Shown: positions 25,068-34,133 of the stretch, piece by piece | Layout: each line of letters opens with the position of its first letter | Position numbering within the stretch: position 1 is the first letter of the stretch | Source: Cellulosimicrobium sp. ES-005 | Lineage (GTDB): Bacteria > Actinomycetota > Actinomycetes > Actinomycetales > Cellulomonadaceae | Assembly (NCBI RefSeq): GCF_040448685.1 | Contig: NZ_CP159290.1 | Location: forward strand, 3,038,001-3,102,000 | DNA length: 64,000 nucleotides | Direction of reading: 5' to 3' | Program-made: the position numbers and the translations under genes | Notes under the pieces: model-generated | The model's database searches: none | Told to the model about the DNA's origin: nothing | The model's input: only the letters and a program-made list of their open reading frames with translations

Positions 25068-25742
25068 CTATCTCGGTTGGCCCAGGCCCTCCTCGCGCGC
25101 GCGGACGATCGCGGCGGAACGGTCGCGGACGGCGAGCTTGGCGAGCACGTTGGCGACGTGGTTGCGGACGGTCTTGGGGCTGAGCACCAGGCGGCGCGAG
25201 ATGGAGGCGTTGTCGAGCCCCGCGGCGACCAGGTCGAGCACCTCGCGCTCGCGGTCCGTGAGCTGCGGGAACGGCACGCGCGCCGCCGCGCGCCCCCCGA
25301 CGACGTACGCCATCGCCCGGTCGGCGACCGAGGGGGAGAGGATCATCGCGCCGTCGGCCACCGCGTGGACGGCGCGCTCGACCTCGGCGGGGCTCGCGGA
25401 CTTGACCAGGAAGCCGCGCGCCCCGGCGCGGACGGCCGCGACGACGGCGTCGTCGTCCTCGTGCATGGTCACGACGAGCACGCGCGCGGCCGGGTCGGCG
25501 CGCACGAGGTCGCGCGTCACGTCCACGCCCGAGCCGTCGCCGAGGTCGAGGTCCATGAGCACGACGTCGGCGCTCGCCCCCGTCTCGGGCGGGTCGCCGC
25601 CCGGGTCGAGGCCGAGCAGCGCGCGCGCCTCGGCGGCGGACGCCGCCTGCCCGACGACGCGCACGCCGTCGAACGAGTCGAGCAGCGCCGCCATCCCGAG
25701 CCGGAACACGGGGTGGTCGTCCACGACCGCCACCCGGATCAC
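25068..25742 (-). CDS. NarL/LuxR-type response regulator (second two-component pair)
   Basis: The 224-residue protein has a receiver domain (acidic pair in VAVVDDHPVFR, phospho-Asp in VVLMDLDLGDGSG, Lys in GFLVKSASPAE) and a C-terminal LuxR helix-turn-helix (LTDREREVLDLVAAGLDN, SPKTVRNHVANVLAKLAV). The GTG start overlaps the kinase stop (GTGA), so the pair is translationally coupled. Confidence 0.94.
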   Translation of the reverse strand: MIRVAVVDDHPVFRLGMAALLDSFDGVRVVGQAASAAEARALLGLDPGGDPPETGASADVVLMDLDLGDGSGVDVTRDLVRADPAARVLVVTMHEDDDAVVAAVRAGARGFLVKSASPAEVERAVHAVADGAMILSPSVADRAMAYVVGGRAAARVPFPQLTDREREVLDLVAAGLDNASISRRLVLSPKTVRNHVANVLAKLAVRDRSAAIVRAREEGLGQPR

Positions 25743-27751
25743 GACGCGTCCTCGCGCGCGAGCGCCCCGGCCGGGACGAGCGGGAGGGTGGCGCGCACGC
25801 GCGTGCCCGGGCGCGCGCCGTCGGGCCGTACGGCGGAGACGTCGAGGCGCCCGCCGAGCTCGTCCGCGCGCTCGCGCAGCGACCGCGAGCCGACGCCGCG
25901 GGTCGCGTCGGGAGCGATCCCGCCCCCGTCGTCCTCGCACGTGACGAGGAGGCAGCGGTCGCCGAGCCGGACGGTCAGCCGGCACTCGTCGGCCCCGGAG
26001 TGCCGCGCGGCGTTCACGACGCTCTCGCTCGCGATCGCGTAGGCGGCCGCGGCGACCCGTGGGTCGAGGCCGTCGCACGGGTCGCACCGCACGTCCACGA
26101 CGAACCCGGCGAGCGCCTGGCGGCCCGCGAGCTCCCCGAGCGCGACCTCGAGCCCGTGCTCGTCGAGCGACGGCGGCAGGAGGCTGCGCGAGAGGGTGCG
26201 GACGTCCTCGACGCGCTGGGCCACCTCGGCGCCGAGGGCGTCGAGCACGACGGCGGCCGCGGCCGGGTCCGTCGCGAGCGTGTTCCGTGCCCCCTGCAGC
26301 CCCAGGCGCAGGCCGACGAGCCACGGCCCGACGCCGTCGTGCAGCTCCCGGCGGATGACCCGCCGCTCCGCGAGGCGGGCGCGCGTCGTCGCGTCGCGCG
26401 CCTCCTCGAGCTCGCGCGCGCCCTGGGCGAGCGCGAGGCCCGCACCGAGCACGGGCAGGAGCTGGTCCAGCGCGTCGCGGGTCCGCGCGTCGAGCCGCTC
26501 GCCCGCCCGCGCGACGACGTGGACCCGGCCGAGCACGCGACCGCCGTGCACCACGGGGAGCGAGGCCGTCTGCCCGGTCGGCCGCGACGTCGGCCCGACC
26601 CAGGCGCTGGCGGGCGGGTCCTCGGGGGTGCCGGACGCCGTCGGGCGGTCCGGGGTGCGCTCGATCGTCACGCTCTCCAGGCGCAGCGCCTCGCGCACGC
26701 CCACCGCGAGGCTCACGACGAGGTCGTCGGCGGTCGACGCGGACGACAGGTGGCGGCCGACGCTCAGCGCGGCGCGGCCCGGGTCGTTGCCCTCGCCGTA
26801 GACGAGAGTGCGGACCCGGTGCCGCAGCCAGGTGTGCAGGGGCTGCACCGCGAGCGCCACCCCGACCGCCGCGACGACCTGCGCGGCGGGGCCGTCGACG
26901 ACCGTCGTCGCGAGCACGACGACGACCGCGTAGACGACCGCGAGGCCGACGGCCAGCATCGCGGCGACGGTCGCTCGTGAGAGCACGAGGTCGATGCCCC
27001 ACAGCCGGTTGCGCAGCACGCACACGAGGATGGCCGCGGGGAACAGCGCCTGGCACGCGAGGTGCGTGAGGGGGAGCGCGAGGATGACGTCGGCGCTCGC
27101 CCAGGTCCCGAGCAGCGGGAGGAACGACAGCGCCATGAGCGCGGTCCCGAGGGCGAGCAGCCCCAGCCCCCGGCGCTCCTCGACCGGCCCGCGCCGCCAC
27201 CGCCACGCCGTCGCCGCGGCCGTGACGAGCCCCATGACGACGACGCCGACGATCGCCGGGCGCGGGTCGTCCGCGGGGGCGAGGAAGAAGAAGGCGATGG
27301 ACGCGACGCCGCCCGCGACGCCGCACCACGCACCCGCGCCGAGCCGGCCGCCCCGCACGAACCACGGGACGAGGACGAACAGCCCGACCGTCCCGGGGAC
27401 CCAGGCCCACCCGTAGGCGTCCGCGAGCGGCGTGAGCGGCGGCAGGCCGGGGTGGGTCGAGGCGTAGCTGCGCCACGCGCCGCCCAGGGCCGCGACCCCG
27501 CCGCCGATCCCGGCGAGCGCGACGAGCCATCCGACGACGTGCGGCCGCCGCACGAGGATCACGGCGGCGACGGTCCCGTACACGAGGGCGACTGTCGCGT
27601 CGACGACGACGAACAGCAGGTCGCCCAGCAGCAGCGGCACCCCGGACGTGAGCTGGAGCGCGAGGGCGGACACGCCGAGCACCCAGGCGAGGACGCCGAT
27701 CGTCCAGCCCGTGCGGGGCATCCCGGCGCGGCCGGGCCCGGGGTCGGCCAC
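25739..27751 (-). CDS. Sensor histidine kinase with multi-helix membrane input domain
   Basis: The 670-residue kinase starts with about ten to eleven hydrophobic helices (residues 10-300), followed by a GAF-like linker (about 315-440), the HisKA_3 phospho-acceptor region RRVIRRELHDGVGPWLVG, and an ATPase domain (NAARHSGADE, EDDGGGIAPD, GVGSRSLRERADELGG). It would sense a membrane or envelope cue and signal to the overlapping response regulator. I chose the GTG at 27751, which has TACCGT six bases upstream. Confidence 0.88.
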   Translation of the reverse strand: MADPGPGRAGMPRTGWTIGVLAWVLGVSALALQLTSGVPLLLGDLLFVVVDATVALVYGTVAAVILVRRPHVVGWLVALAGIGGGVAALGGAWRSYASTHPGLPPLTPLADAYGWAWVPGTVGLFVLVPWFVRGGRLGAGAWCGVAGGVASIAFFFLAPADDPRPAIVGVVVMGLVTAAATAWRWRRGPVEERRGLGLLALGTALMALSFLPLLGTWASADVILALPLTHLACQALFPAAILVCVLRNRLWGIDLVLSRATVAAMLAVGLAVVYAVVVVLATTVVDGPAAQVVAAVGVALAVQPLHTWLRHRVRTLVYGEGNDPGRAALSVGRHLSSASTADDLVVSLAVGVREALRLESVTIERTPDRPTASGTPEDPPASAWVGPTSRPTGQTASLPVVHGGRVLGRVHVVARAGERLDARTRDALDQLLPVLGAGLALAQGARELEEARDATTRARLAERRVIRRELHDGVGPWLVGLRLGLQGARNTLATDPAAAAVVLDALGAEVAQRVEDVRTLSRSLLPPSLDEHGLEVALGELAGRQALAGFVVDVRCDPCDGLDPRVAAAAYAIASESVVNAARHSGADECRLTVRLGDRCLLVTCEDDGGGIAPDATRGVGSRSLRERADELGGRLDVSAVRPDGARPGTRVRATLPLVPAGALAREDAS

Positions 27752-27757
27752 GGGCCC

Positions 27758-27763
27758 ACGGTA
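27758..27763 (-). promoter_or_regulatory. -10 element of a leaderless promoter (second histidine kinase)
   Basis: TACCGT on the minus strand ends six bases before the GTG at 27751. Confidence 0.45.
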
Positions 27764-27824
27764 GGGCCGGGGCACGCGCGGCGAGAAGGGCCCGGGCGGG
27801 AGATCACCCGGCCGCGGCCGACGA

Positions 27825-27912
27825 CGAGATCGGCGGTCCCTGCCCAGGTCGGCGGTCCGGACCGCCGACCTCGACCGGACGTGCCGATCTCGCCGCGTGC
27901 TGCCGATCTCGC
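27825..27912. repeat. Cluster of palindromes and inverted/direct repeats, REP-like
   Basis: A perfect 26-bp palindrome (two 13-base arms, AGGTCGGCGGTCC and its complement) spans 27846-27871. It is flanked by GAGATCGGC at 27826-27834 and by two direct copies of TGCCGATCTCGC at 27882-27893 and 27901-27912, which are inverted relative to the first. The cluster lies between two minus-strand genes and may end the upstream transcript or be a dispersed intergenic repeat. Confidence 0.6.
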
Positions 27913-27921
27913 GGGTCGCGC

Positions 27922-28617
27922 TCAGCGCCGGTCCCCGAGGGCGAAGCCGAGGGCGGTGACGAGGAGCCAGATCGGTCCGACGAAGCCCGCCATGTACTGG
28001 AGCGGCGACACGCCCGTGAGAAGCGCGATCCCGCCCAGCACGAACCCGACGACGCCGATCCAGCGCGGTGCCGCCGCGTGCCGCAGCGCCGCGACGCCGA
28101 GCGCGACGCCCGCGACGCCGGCACCGACCCACAGCCACGGGATCGTCGCGACCCAGTCGCTGTAGAACGCGCCCGACTCGGGGACGATGAGCGCGGTGTC
28201 GCCGAGGCCGAAGAGGAACTGCGTGTCCAGGCCCGAGCCGAGCAGCCCCGCGACCGAGACGAGCACGAGCCCCCAGCCCGCGACGGTCGGCAGGAGCGAC
28301 CCGGCGGGCGCCTGCGCGTCGAGCCGCCGCTTGAGGCCCGCCGCGAACACGAGCACGAGGAGCGCGCACGCGATCGTCGCGGTGTGGAAGAGGATCTGGG
28401 TCCCCGTGCGGCCCGCGAGGTCGGCGACGATCGCGTCGGCGTCGCCGGCGGTCTCCTCCCAGTTCACGCCGAGCGCCATCGAGGACTGGATCGAGACGAG
28501 CCCCAGGACCCCGGCGACGACGCCGGTCCAGGCCCACGCGCGGGGCGTCGTGCCGCGCGAGCGGCGGGTCGGGTCGCCGGCGAGCGGCGACGGGGCGGTG
28601 AGCGAGCTGTCCTGCAT
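27922..28617 (-). CDS. Multi-pass membrane protein of unknown function
   Basis: The 231-residue protein has about six hydrophobic segments (near residues 30-50, 73-95, 112-132, 155-180, 188-205, 210-225). A conserved-looking loop, GLDTQFLFGLGDTALIVPESG, precedes the fourth. I do not recognise a family with confidence. The ATG at 28617 follows GGAAGG. It is divergent from the DUF389 gene with a 218-base gap. Confidence 0.72.
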   Translation of the reverse strand: MQDSSLTAPSPLAGDPTRRSRGTTPRAWAWTGVVAGVLGLVSIQSSMALGVNWEETAGDADAIVADLAGRTGTQILFHTATIACALLVLVFAAGLKRRLDAQAPAGSLLPTVAGWGLVLVSVAGLLGSGLDTQFLFGLGDTALIVPESGAFYSDWVATIPWLWVGAGVAGVALGVAALRHAAAPRWIGVVGFVLGGIALLTGVSPLQYMAGFVGPIWLLVTALGFALGDRR

Positions 28618-28782
28618 GGGACGACCTTCCGTCAGGGCCGCCTGTCCCGCGGCCGGGGCCCGCCACGTGCTGCGACGGTCCCCGCAGCGTCGGCCGGGCG
28701 GCGTCCCGGGCCCCAGGGGCAGGCGTCCCGACCTGCCGGGCGGATCCGGGACGCTCCGGTGGCACCCCGCGGCGGGCGACCG

Positions 28783-28788
28783 TAGCGT
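28783..28788 (+). promoter_or_regulatory. Possible -10 element of the DUF389 gene
   Basis: TAGCGT lies 47 bases upstream of the DUF389 ATG. A 7-bp inverted repeat, CCGGTGA-GCCGG-TCACCGG, at 28797-28815 covers the expected transcription start and could be an operator. No clear -35 is visible. Confidence 0.35.
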
Positions 28789-28835
28789 CAGGTCGCCCGG
28801 TGAGCCGGTCACCGGCCCGAGCGCGGGAGGCGGGG

Positions 28836-29918
28836 ATGACGGTGCCCTCGGACAGCGACCGACGCGGGGCGGTCACCGACCCGACCACGACGACGGCTCC
28901 CGCTCCGCCGGGGCGTGTGCTCCGGCTGCTCGTCCCCGCCGCGCAGCGGCGGCCGCTCGTCGACGTCGCCGACCGGCTCGACCTCGACGTCGGCGACGTG
29001 CGGGCCAAGCGGTCCGCGTTCTGGGCCATGCTCGTGCTCTCCGGCGTGATCGCCGTCGCGGGCGTCGTCACCGACTCCACGGCGACCGTCATCGGCGCGA
29101 TGATCATCGCCCCGCTGTCGACGCCGATCCTCGGGATCGGGCTGGGCGTCGTCGCCGGCGAGCCGGGCACGATCGGGCGGTCCGTGGCGTACGTCGTCGG
29201 CGGCCTCGCCCTCGTCGTCGCGATCGGGATGGTCGCGACGCTGGTGCTCCCCGCGACCACCGACGTCCTGTCAAACTCCCAGGTGACGGGTCGGACGTCA
29301 CCCGGCGTGGGCGACCTCGCCGCCGCCTTCGCGACGGGCTTCGCGGGCGCGATCGCGCTCGCCCGTCGCGACCTCGGCGACGTGCTGCCCGGCATCGCCA
29401 TCGCGATCTCCCTCGTCCCCCCGCTCGGCGTCGTCGGGGTCTGCCTGGGGGAGGGGCAGCCGTCGCTCGCCGCGGGCGCGCTGCTGCTCTTCGTCTCGAA
29501 CGCCGTCGCGCTCGTCGTGGCCGCGACCGTCGTCTTCTCCGGTGCCGGGTACCTGCGTGAGGCCCGTGCGGCGCGCGCAGGAGCGTCCGTACCGCGGCAT
29601 CGGGTCGCGACGGTCGTCGCGGTCGTCGCGGTCCTCGTCGTCGCCGTCCCCATGGTGGCGAACACCGTGCAGGCGGCGCTCGCGGACCTCTGGCTCGGCC
29701 AGACGCGCGCCGCCGCGGAGGACTGGTTGTCCGGGACGGACGACGCGTCCGTCGACACCGTGCGGTGGGAGGGGCAGGACCTCGTCGTCGAGGTGCGCAG
29801 CCCCGGCGGCCTGCCCGACGTCGCGGTCCTGCAGGACCAGGTGGACGAGCTCGTCCCCTGGGACCCGCAGGTCGTCGTCGTCCACACCGTCGGAGAGCGC
29901 GTCGACCCGGCGGGCTGA
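28836..29918 (+). CDS. DUF389 family membrane protein
   Basis: The 360-residue protein has the DUF389 core: AFWAMLVLSGVIAVAGVVTDS, GAMIIAPLSTPILGIGLG, AFATGFAGAIALARRD and GIAIAISLVPPLGVVG, spread over about six membrane helices (residues 60-290). A soluble C-terminal domain with a beta-alpha pattern follows. The family is common but uncharacterised. The ATG at 28836 follows GGGAGGCGGGG, which I prefer over an upstream GTG. Confidence 0.87.
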   Translation: MTVPSDSDRRGAVTDPTTTTAPAPPGRVLRLLVPAAQRRPLVDVADRLDLDVGDVRAKRSAFWAMLVLSGVIAVAGVVTDSTATVIGAMIIAPLSTPILGIGLGVVAGEPGTIGRSVAYVVGGLALVVAIGMVATLVLPATTDVLSNSQVTGRTSPGVGDLAAAFATGFAGAIALARRDLGDVLPGIAIAISLVPPLGVVGVCLGEGQPSLAAGALLLFVSNAVALVVAATVVFSGAGYLREARAARAGASVPRHRVATVVAVVAVLVVAVPMVANTVQAALADLWLGQTRAAAEDWLSGTDDASVDTVRWEGQDLVVEVRSPGGLPDVAVLQDQVDELVPWDPQVVVVHTVGERVDPAG

Positions 29919-30026
29919 CGCCCCGTCGCGCGCCCGATCGGGGCCCCGCGGTCGCGGCCCGGAGCCGGCTCGGCGGGCGCCTCGTTCCGGATGCAGTCCT
30001 CGCGCGCCGCTGCCATGCTCCGAACC

Positions 30027-31916
30027 ATGTCGACTCCGAAGCCAGCGACGCCCGCGATCGTCGCGCAGAACTCCGCCCTCCTCCAGACGCTCCCCTTCTC
30101 GGACACGCAGGACTTCGAGGACGCGCGTCGGGGACTGCTCGGCACGCGCGAGCCCAACGCCATCAGGAACGCCGAAGGAACGGTCGTGTGGGACAACGAC
30201 ACGTACGCCTTCATCCAGGGCGACGCGCCGGACACGGCGAACCCGAGCCTGTGGCGTCAGTCGACGCTCAACGCGATCCAGGGCCTGTTCGAGGTGGTCC
30301 CGGGCATCTACCAGGTCCGCGGGTTCGACCTCTCGAACGTCACGTTCATCGAGGGGGAGACGGGCGTCCTGGTCCTGGACCCGCTCGTGACGGAGGAGAC
30401 GGCGGCGGCCGCGCTGGAGCTCTACCGGGAGCACCGCGGCGACCGCCCGGTGACGGGCGTGCTGTACACGCACCCGCACGTGGACCACTTCGGCGGGGTG
30501 CGCGGGGTCACCACGCAGGAGGACGTCGACGCCGGGCGGGTCCCGATCATCGCGCCGGCCGAGTTCACGGAGCACGCGGCCTCGGAGAACGTGTACGCGG
30601 GCACGGCGATGGCGCGCCGGTCGGCCTACATGTTCGGTGCGGCGCTCGCGCGCGGGCCGCAGGGCGCGCTCGGCACCGGCCTCGCGCAGACCGTCGCGAC
30701 CGGCAACATCACGCTCATCGCCCCGACGCTGGACATCACCACCACCGGGCAGACCGAGACGGTCGACGGCGTCCGGATGGTCTTCCAGATGGCCCCCGGC
30801 ACCGAGGCGCCGGCGGAGTTCCTCGTGTGGTTCCCGGACCACAAGGCGCTGTGCGCGGCCGAGGACGCGACCCACACGCTGCACAACCTGCTCACGCTGC
30901 GCGGCGCCCTCGTGCGCGACCCGCACGCGTGGGCCGGCTACCTCACCGAGGCGATCGACCTGTTCGGCGACGAGGTCGAGGTCGTCTTCGCGTCCCACCA
31001 CTGGCCCACGTGGGGCAACGAGCGGGTCGTGCGGTTCCTCTCGGAGCAGCGCGACCTGTACGCCTACCTGCACGACCAGGCGCTGCGGCTCATCAACAAG
31101 GGCTGGACCGGGATCGAGATCGCCGAGGAGCTGAAGCTCCCGCCGGCCCTGGAGAACGCGTGGCACGCGCGCGGCTACTACGGGTCGGTGAGCCACGATC
31201 TCAAGGCGATCTACCAGCGCTACATGGGCTGGTACGACGGCAACCCGGCCCACCTGTGGCAGCACCCGCCCGTCGAGCAGGGCAAGCGGTACGTGAAGGC
31301 CATGGGCGGCGCGGACGCGGTGGTCGACCTGGCGCGCGCCGCGTTCGACGACGGCGACTTCCGCTGGGCCGCCGAGGTCCTGAGCCACGTCGTGTTCGCC
31401 CAGCCCGACCACGCGGCCGCGCGCGAGCTGCTCGCCGACACGTTCGAGCAGCTCGGCTACGGCGCGGAGAACGGGGTGTGGCGCAACATCTACCTCTCCG
31501 GCGCGACCGAGCTGCGCGAGGGATCCTTCGGCACGCCCACCGTCTCCGCGTCGGCCGACGTGATCTCGGCGCTCACGCCGGAGATGCTGTTCGACGCGAT
31601 CGCGATCCAGGTCGACGGGCCGCGTGCGTGGGACGAGAAGCTGTCGATCGACGTCGTCCTGACCGACACCGGGGCGCGCTACCGGCTGCGGCTCTCCAAC
31701 GGCGCCCTCACCTACTCCGCGGCCCCGCAGAAGGGGGACGCCGACGCCACGCTCACCGCGACGAGCCGTGCGCTGCCCGCGCTCGCGACCGGCGCGGCGA
31801 CCCCCGAGGCGCTCGCCGCCGCGGGCATCGAGGTCACGGGCGACGCGGGCGTGCTCGCGCGGCTCACCGCCGTCCTCGACCCGGGCGACCCGGACTTCGC
31901 CATCGTCACCCCCTGA
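30027..31916 (+). CDS. Alkyl sulfatase, metallo-beta-lactamase fold (SdsA/BDS1 family), copy 1
   Basis: The 629-residue protein has the zinc motif THPHVDHFGG (residues 148-157), the APAEFTEHAASENVYAG segment, the LCAAEDATHTLHN ligand region, and the dimerisation helices with FASHHWPTWGNERV. It ends with an SCP2-like alkyl-sulfatase C-terminal domain (about 510-629). These enzymes hydrolyse primary or secondary alkyl sulfates to alcohol and sulfate. No signal peptide is visible, so it should act in the cytoplasm, unlike secreted SdsA1. CATGCT seven bases before the ATG suggests a leaderless message. Confidence 0.93.
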   Translation: MSTPKPATPAIVAQNSALLQTLPFSDTQDFEDARRGLLGTREPNAIRNAEGTVVWDNDTYAFIQGDAPDTANPSLWRQSTLNAIQGLFEVVPGIYQVRGFDLSNVTFIEGETGVLVLDPLVTEETAAAALELYREHRGDRPVTGVLYTHPHVDHFGGVRGVTTQEDVDAGRVPIIAPAEFTEHAASENVYAGTAMARRSAYMFGAALARGPQGALGTGLAQTVATGNITLIAPTLDITTTGQTETVDGVRMVFQMAPGTEAPAEFLVWFPDHKALCAAEDATHTLHNLLTLRGALVRDPHAWAGYLTEAIDLFGDEVEVVFASHHWPTWGNERVVRFLSEQRDLYAYLHDQALRLINKGWTGIEIAEELKLPPALENAWHARGYYGSVSHDLKAIYQRYMGWYDGNPAHLWQHPPVEQGKRYVKAMGGADAVVDLARAAFDDGDFRWAAEVLSHVVFAQPDHAAARELLADTFEQLGYGAENGVWRNIYLSGATELREGSFGTPTVSASADVISALTPEMLFDAIAIQVDGPRAWDEKLSIDVVLTDTGARYRLRLSNGALTYSAAPQKGDADATLTATSRALPALATGAATPEALAAAGIEVTGDAGVLARLTAVLDPGDPDFAIVTP

Positions 31917-31927
31917 CCCGATCCGGC

Positions 31928-31966
31928 CGCCCGCGTCGCCCCGTTCCGGACCGGGCGACGCGGGCG
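31928..31966 (+). terminator. Hairpin terminator after alkyl sulfatase copy 1
   Basis: A perfect 14-bp stem (CGCCCGCGTCGCCC with its complement at 31953-31966) with an 11-base loop lies 12 bases after the stop codon. Confidence 0.7.
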
Positions 31967-32015
31967 CCGTCGTCTCCGGGTGCGGTCCGCACAGGGCGGT
32001 GCCAGGCTCCGAACC

Positions 32016-33905
32016 ATGTCGACTCCGAAGCCCGCGACGCCCGCGATCGTCGCGCAGAACTCCGCCCTCCTCCGGACGCTCCCCTTCTCGGACACCCAGG
32101 ACTTCGACGACGCGGCGCGCGGCCTGGTCGCGCGGCGCACCCCGAGCGCGGTGACGGCGGACGACGGCCGCGTCGTCTGGGACGACGACACCTACGCGTT
32201 CCTCCAGGGCGAGGCGCCGGACACGGTGAACCCGAGCCTGTGGCGGCAGTCGCGGCTCGTCGCCGAGCAGGGGCTGTTCGAGGTCACCGAGGGGATCTAC
32301 CAGGTCCGCGGGTTCGACCTGTCGAACGTGACGTTCATCGAGGGCACGACCGGCGTGATCGTGCTCGACCCGCTCATCTCGACCGAGACGGCGGCGGCCG
32401 CGCTCGCCTTGTACCGCGAGCACCGCGGCGACCGCCCCGTCACGGGGATCATCTACACGCACTCGCACGTCGACCACTTCGGTGGCGTCAAGGGCGTCAC
32501 GACGCAGGAGGACGTCGACGCGGGGCGCGTCACCGTGCTCGCCCCGGAGGGCTTCACCGAGCACGCGGTCGCGGAGAACGTGTACGCCGGGACGGCGATG
32601 GGTCGGCGCGCCGGCTACATGTACGGCGCGGCGCTCGCGCGCGGCCCGCAGGGTCAGGTGGGTGCCGGGCTCGGCCAGACGACGTCGACCGGGACGGTCA
32701 CGCTCATCCCGCCGACCCTGTCCGTCACCACCACGGGCCAGGAGGAGACGGTCGACGGCGTCCGCATGGTCTTCCAGATGGCGCCGGACACCGAGGCGCC
32801 GTCGGAGATGCTCATCTGGCTCCCCGACCGCAGGGCGCTGTGCGCGGCGGAGGACGCGACGCACACGCTGCACAACCTGCTCACGCTGCGCGGTGCCGTG
32901 GTCCGCGACCCGCACGTGTGGTCCCACTACCTCACGGAGGCGATCGACCTGTTCGGCCGTGACGTCGAGGTCGTCTTCGCCTCGCACCACTGGCCGACCT
33001 GGGGCAACGAGCGCATCGTCGAGTACCTCTCGCTCCAGCGCGACCTCTACGCCTACCTGCACGACCAGACCCTGCGGATGCTGAACCAGGGGTACACCGG
33101 GCCCGAGATCGCGGAGCGGATCACCCTGCCCCCGGCGCTCGAGAACGCCTGGCACGCGCGCGGCTACTACGGCTCGGTGAGCCACAACGTCAAGGCGATC
33201 TACCAGCGGTACATGGGCTGGTTCGACGGGAACCCGGCGCACCTGTGGGAGCACCCGCCGGTCGAGAAGGCGAAGCGCTACGTGGCCCTCGGCGGGGGCG
33301 CCGACGCGGTCGTCACGACGGCGCGCGCGGCGTTCGACGCCGGCGACTTCCGCTGGGTCGCGGAGCTCCTCAACCACGTCGTCTTCGCGGAGCCGGACCA
33401 CGCCGCGGCGAAGGAGCTGCTCGCCGACACCTACGAGCAGCTCGGCTACGGTGCGGAGAACGGCACCTGGCGCAGCGTCTACCTCTCGGGCGCGACCGAG
33501 CTGCGTGACGGACCCTTCGGGACTCCCACGCAGACGGCGGCGCCCGACATCATCGGGAACCTCACGCCGACGATGCTCTTCGACGCCCTCGCGATCCAGG
33601 TCGACGGCCCGCGCGCGTGGGACGAGAAGGCGACGATCGACGTCGTGCTCACCGACACCGACGAGCGCTACCGCCTGTGGCTGCGCAACGGGACCCTCAC
33701 CTACAGCTCGGCTCCCCAGCGCGGAGACGCCGACGCGACCCTCACGACGACCAGCACGGCGCTCCCCGCGCTCGCGACCGGCGCCGCGACCCCGGAGGAG
33801 CTCGCCGCCGTGGGCATCGAGGTCGCGGGCGACGCGGGCGTGCTCGCGCGGCTCACCGCCGTCCTCGACCCGGGCGACCCCGACGTCGCCATCGTCACCC
33901 CCTGA
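32016..33905 (+). CDS. Alkyl sulfatase, metallo-beta-lactamase fold, copy 2
   Basis: This 629-residue protein has exactly the length of its upstream neighbour and an almost identical N-terminus (MSTPKPATPAIVAQNSALL). It keeps the zinc motif THSHVDHFGG, the FASHHWPTWGNERI segment and the SCP2-like C-terminal domain. Differences are spread along the chain, for example MLIWLPDRRALCAAED against FLVWFPDHKALCAAED, so substrate range may have shifted. CAGGCT sits seven bases before the ATG. It arose by tandem duplication. Confidence 0.93.
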   Translation: MSTPKPATPAIVAQNSALLRTLPFSDTQDFDDAARGLVARRTPSAVTADDGRVVWDDDTYAFLQGEAPDTVNPSLWRQSRLVAEQGLFEVTEGIYQVRGFDLSNVTFIEGTTGVIVLDPLISTETAAAALALYREHRGDRPVTGIIYTHSHVDHFGGVKGVTTQEDVDAGRVTVLAPEGFTEHAVAENVYAGTAMGRRAGYMYGAALARGPQGQVGAGLGQTTSTGTVTLIPPTLSVTTTGQEETVDGVRMVFQMAPDTEAPSEMLIWLPDRRALCAAEDATHTLHNLLTLRGAVVRDPHVWSHYLTEAIDLFGRDVEVVFASHHWPTWGNERIVEYLSLQRDLYAYLHDQTLRMLNQGYTGPEIAERITLPPALENAWHARGYYGSVSHNVKAIYQRYMGWFDGNPAHLWEHPPVEKAKRYVALGGGADAVVTTARAAFDAGDFRWVAELLNHVVFAEPDHAAAKELLADTYEQLGYGAENGTWRSVYLSGATELRDGPFGTPTQTAAPDIIGNLTPTMLFDALAIQVDGPRAWDEKATIDVVLTDTDERYRLWLRNGTLTYSSAPQRGDADATLTTTSTALPALATGAATPEELAAVGIEVAGDAGVLARLTAVLDPGDPDVAIVTP

Positions 33906-33916
33906 CCCGAGCCGGC

Positions 33917-33955
33917 CGCCCGCGTCGCCCCGTTCCGGACCGGGCGACGAGGGCG
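33917..33955 (+). terminator. Hairpin terminator after alkyl sulfatase copy 2
   Basis: The same hairpin as after copy 1, at the 1989-base offset, with one mismatch in the right arm. Confidence 0.65.
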
Positions 33956-34133
33956 CCGTCGTCTCCGGGTGCGGTCCGCACAGGTCTCTCGGTGCCCGCG
34001 TCGTCGTGCGGTACCTGGACGGTCGTCCCGTTCGCCGCGACGAAGTGGAAGTCGTGTGTCAAGGTCGTGACGACTACGACGACGAGCGCGCCCGGGCGCG
34101 CCGTGGGTGCAGTGGGACCAGAGGGGCGAGGGC

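Larger units (their letters stand above)
30007..33984 (+). repeat. Tandem duplication of an alkyl sulfatase transcription unit (1989-bp period)
   Basis: Matching positions in the two copies are offset by 1989 bases throughout: start codons at 30027 and 32016, stops at 31914 and 33903, and the common end CACAGG at 31990-31995 and 33979-33984. Each unit carries its own -10 element, gene and downstream hairpin. The last 90 or so bases (stop codon, hairpin and beyond) differ at only a few positions, while the genes have diverged more. Confidence 0.85.

Noticed and set aside
29298-33401. A 1367-codon minus-strand frame opposite the alkyl sulfatases.
   Set aside because: It mirrors the duplicated sulfatase genes and shows internal duplication only because they do. 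No domain is recognisable.
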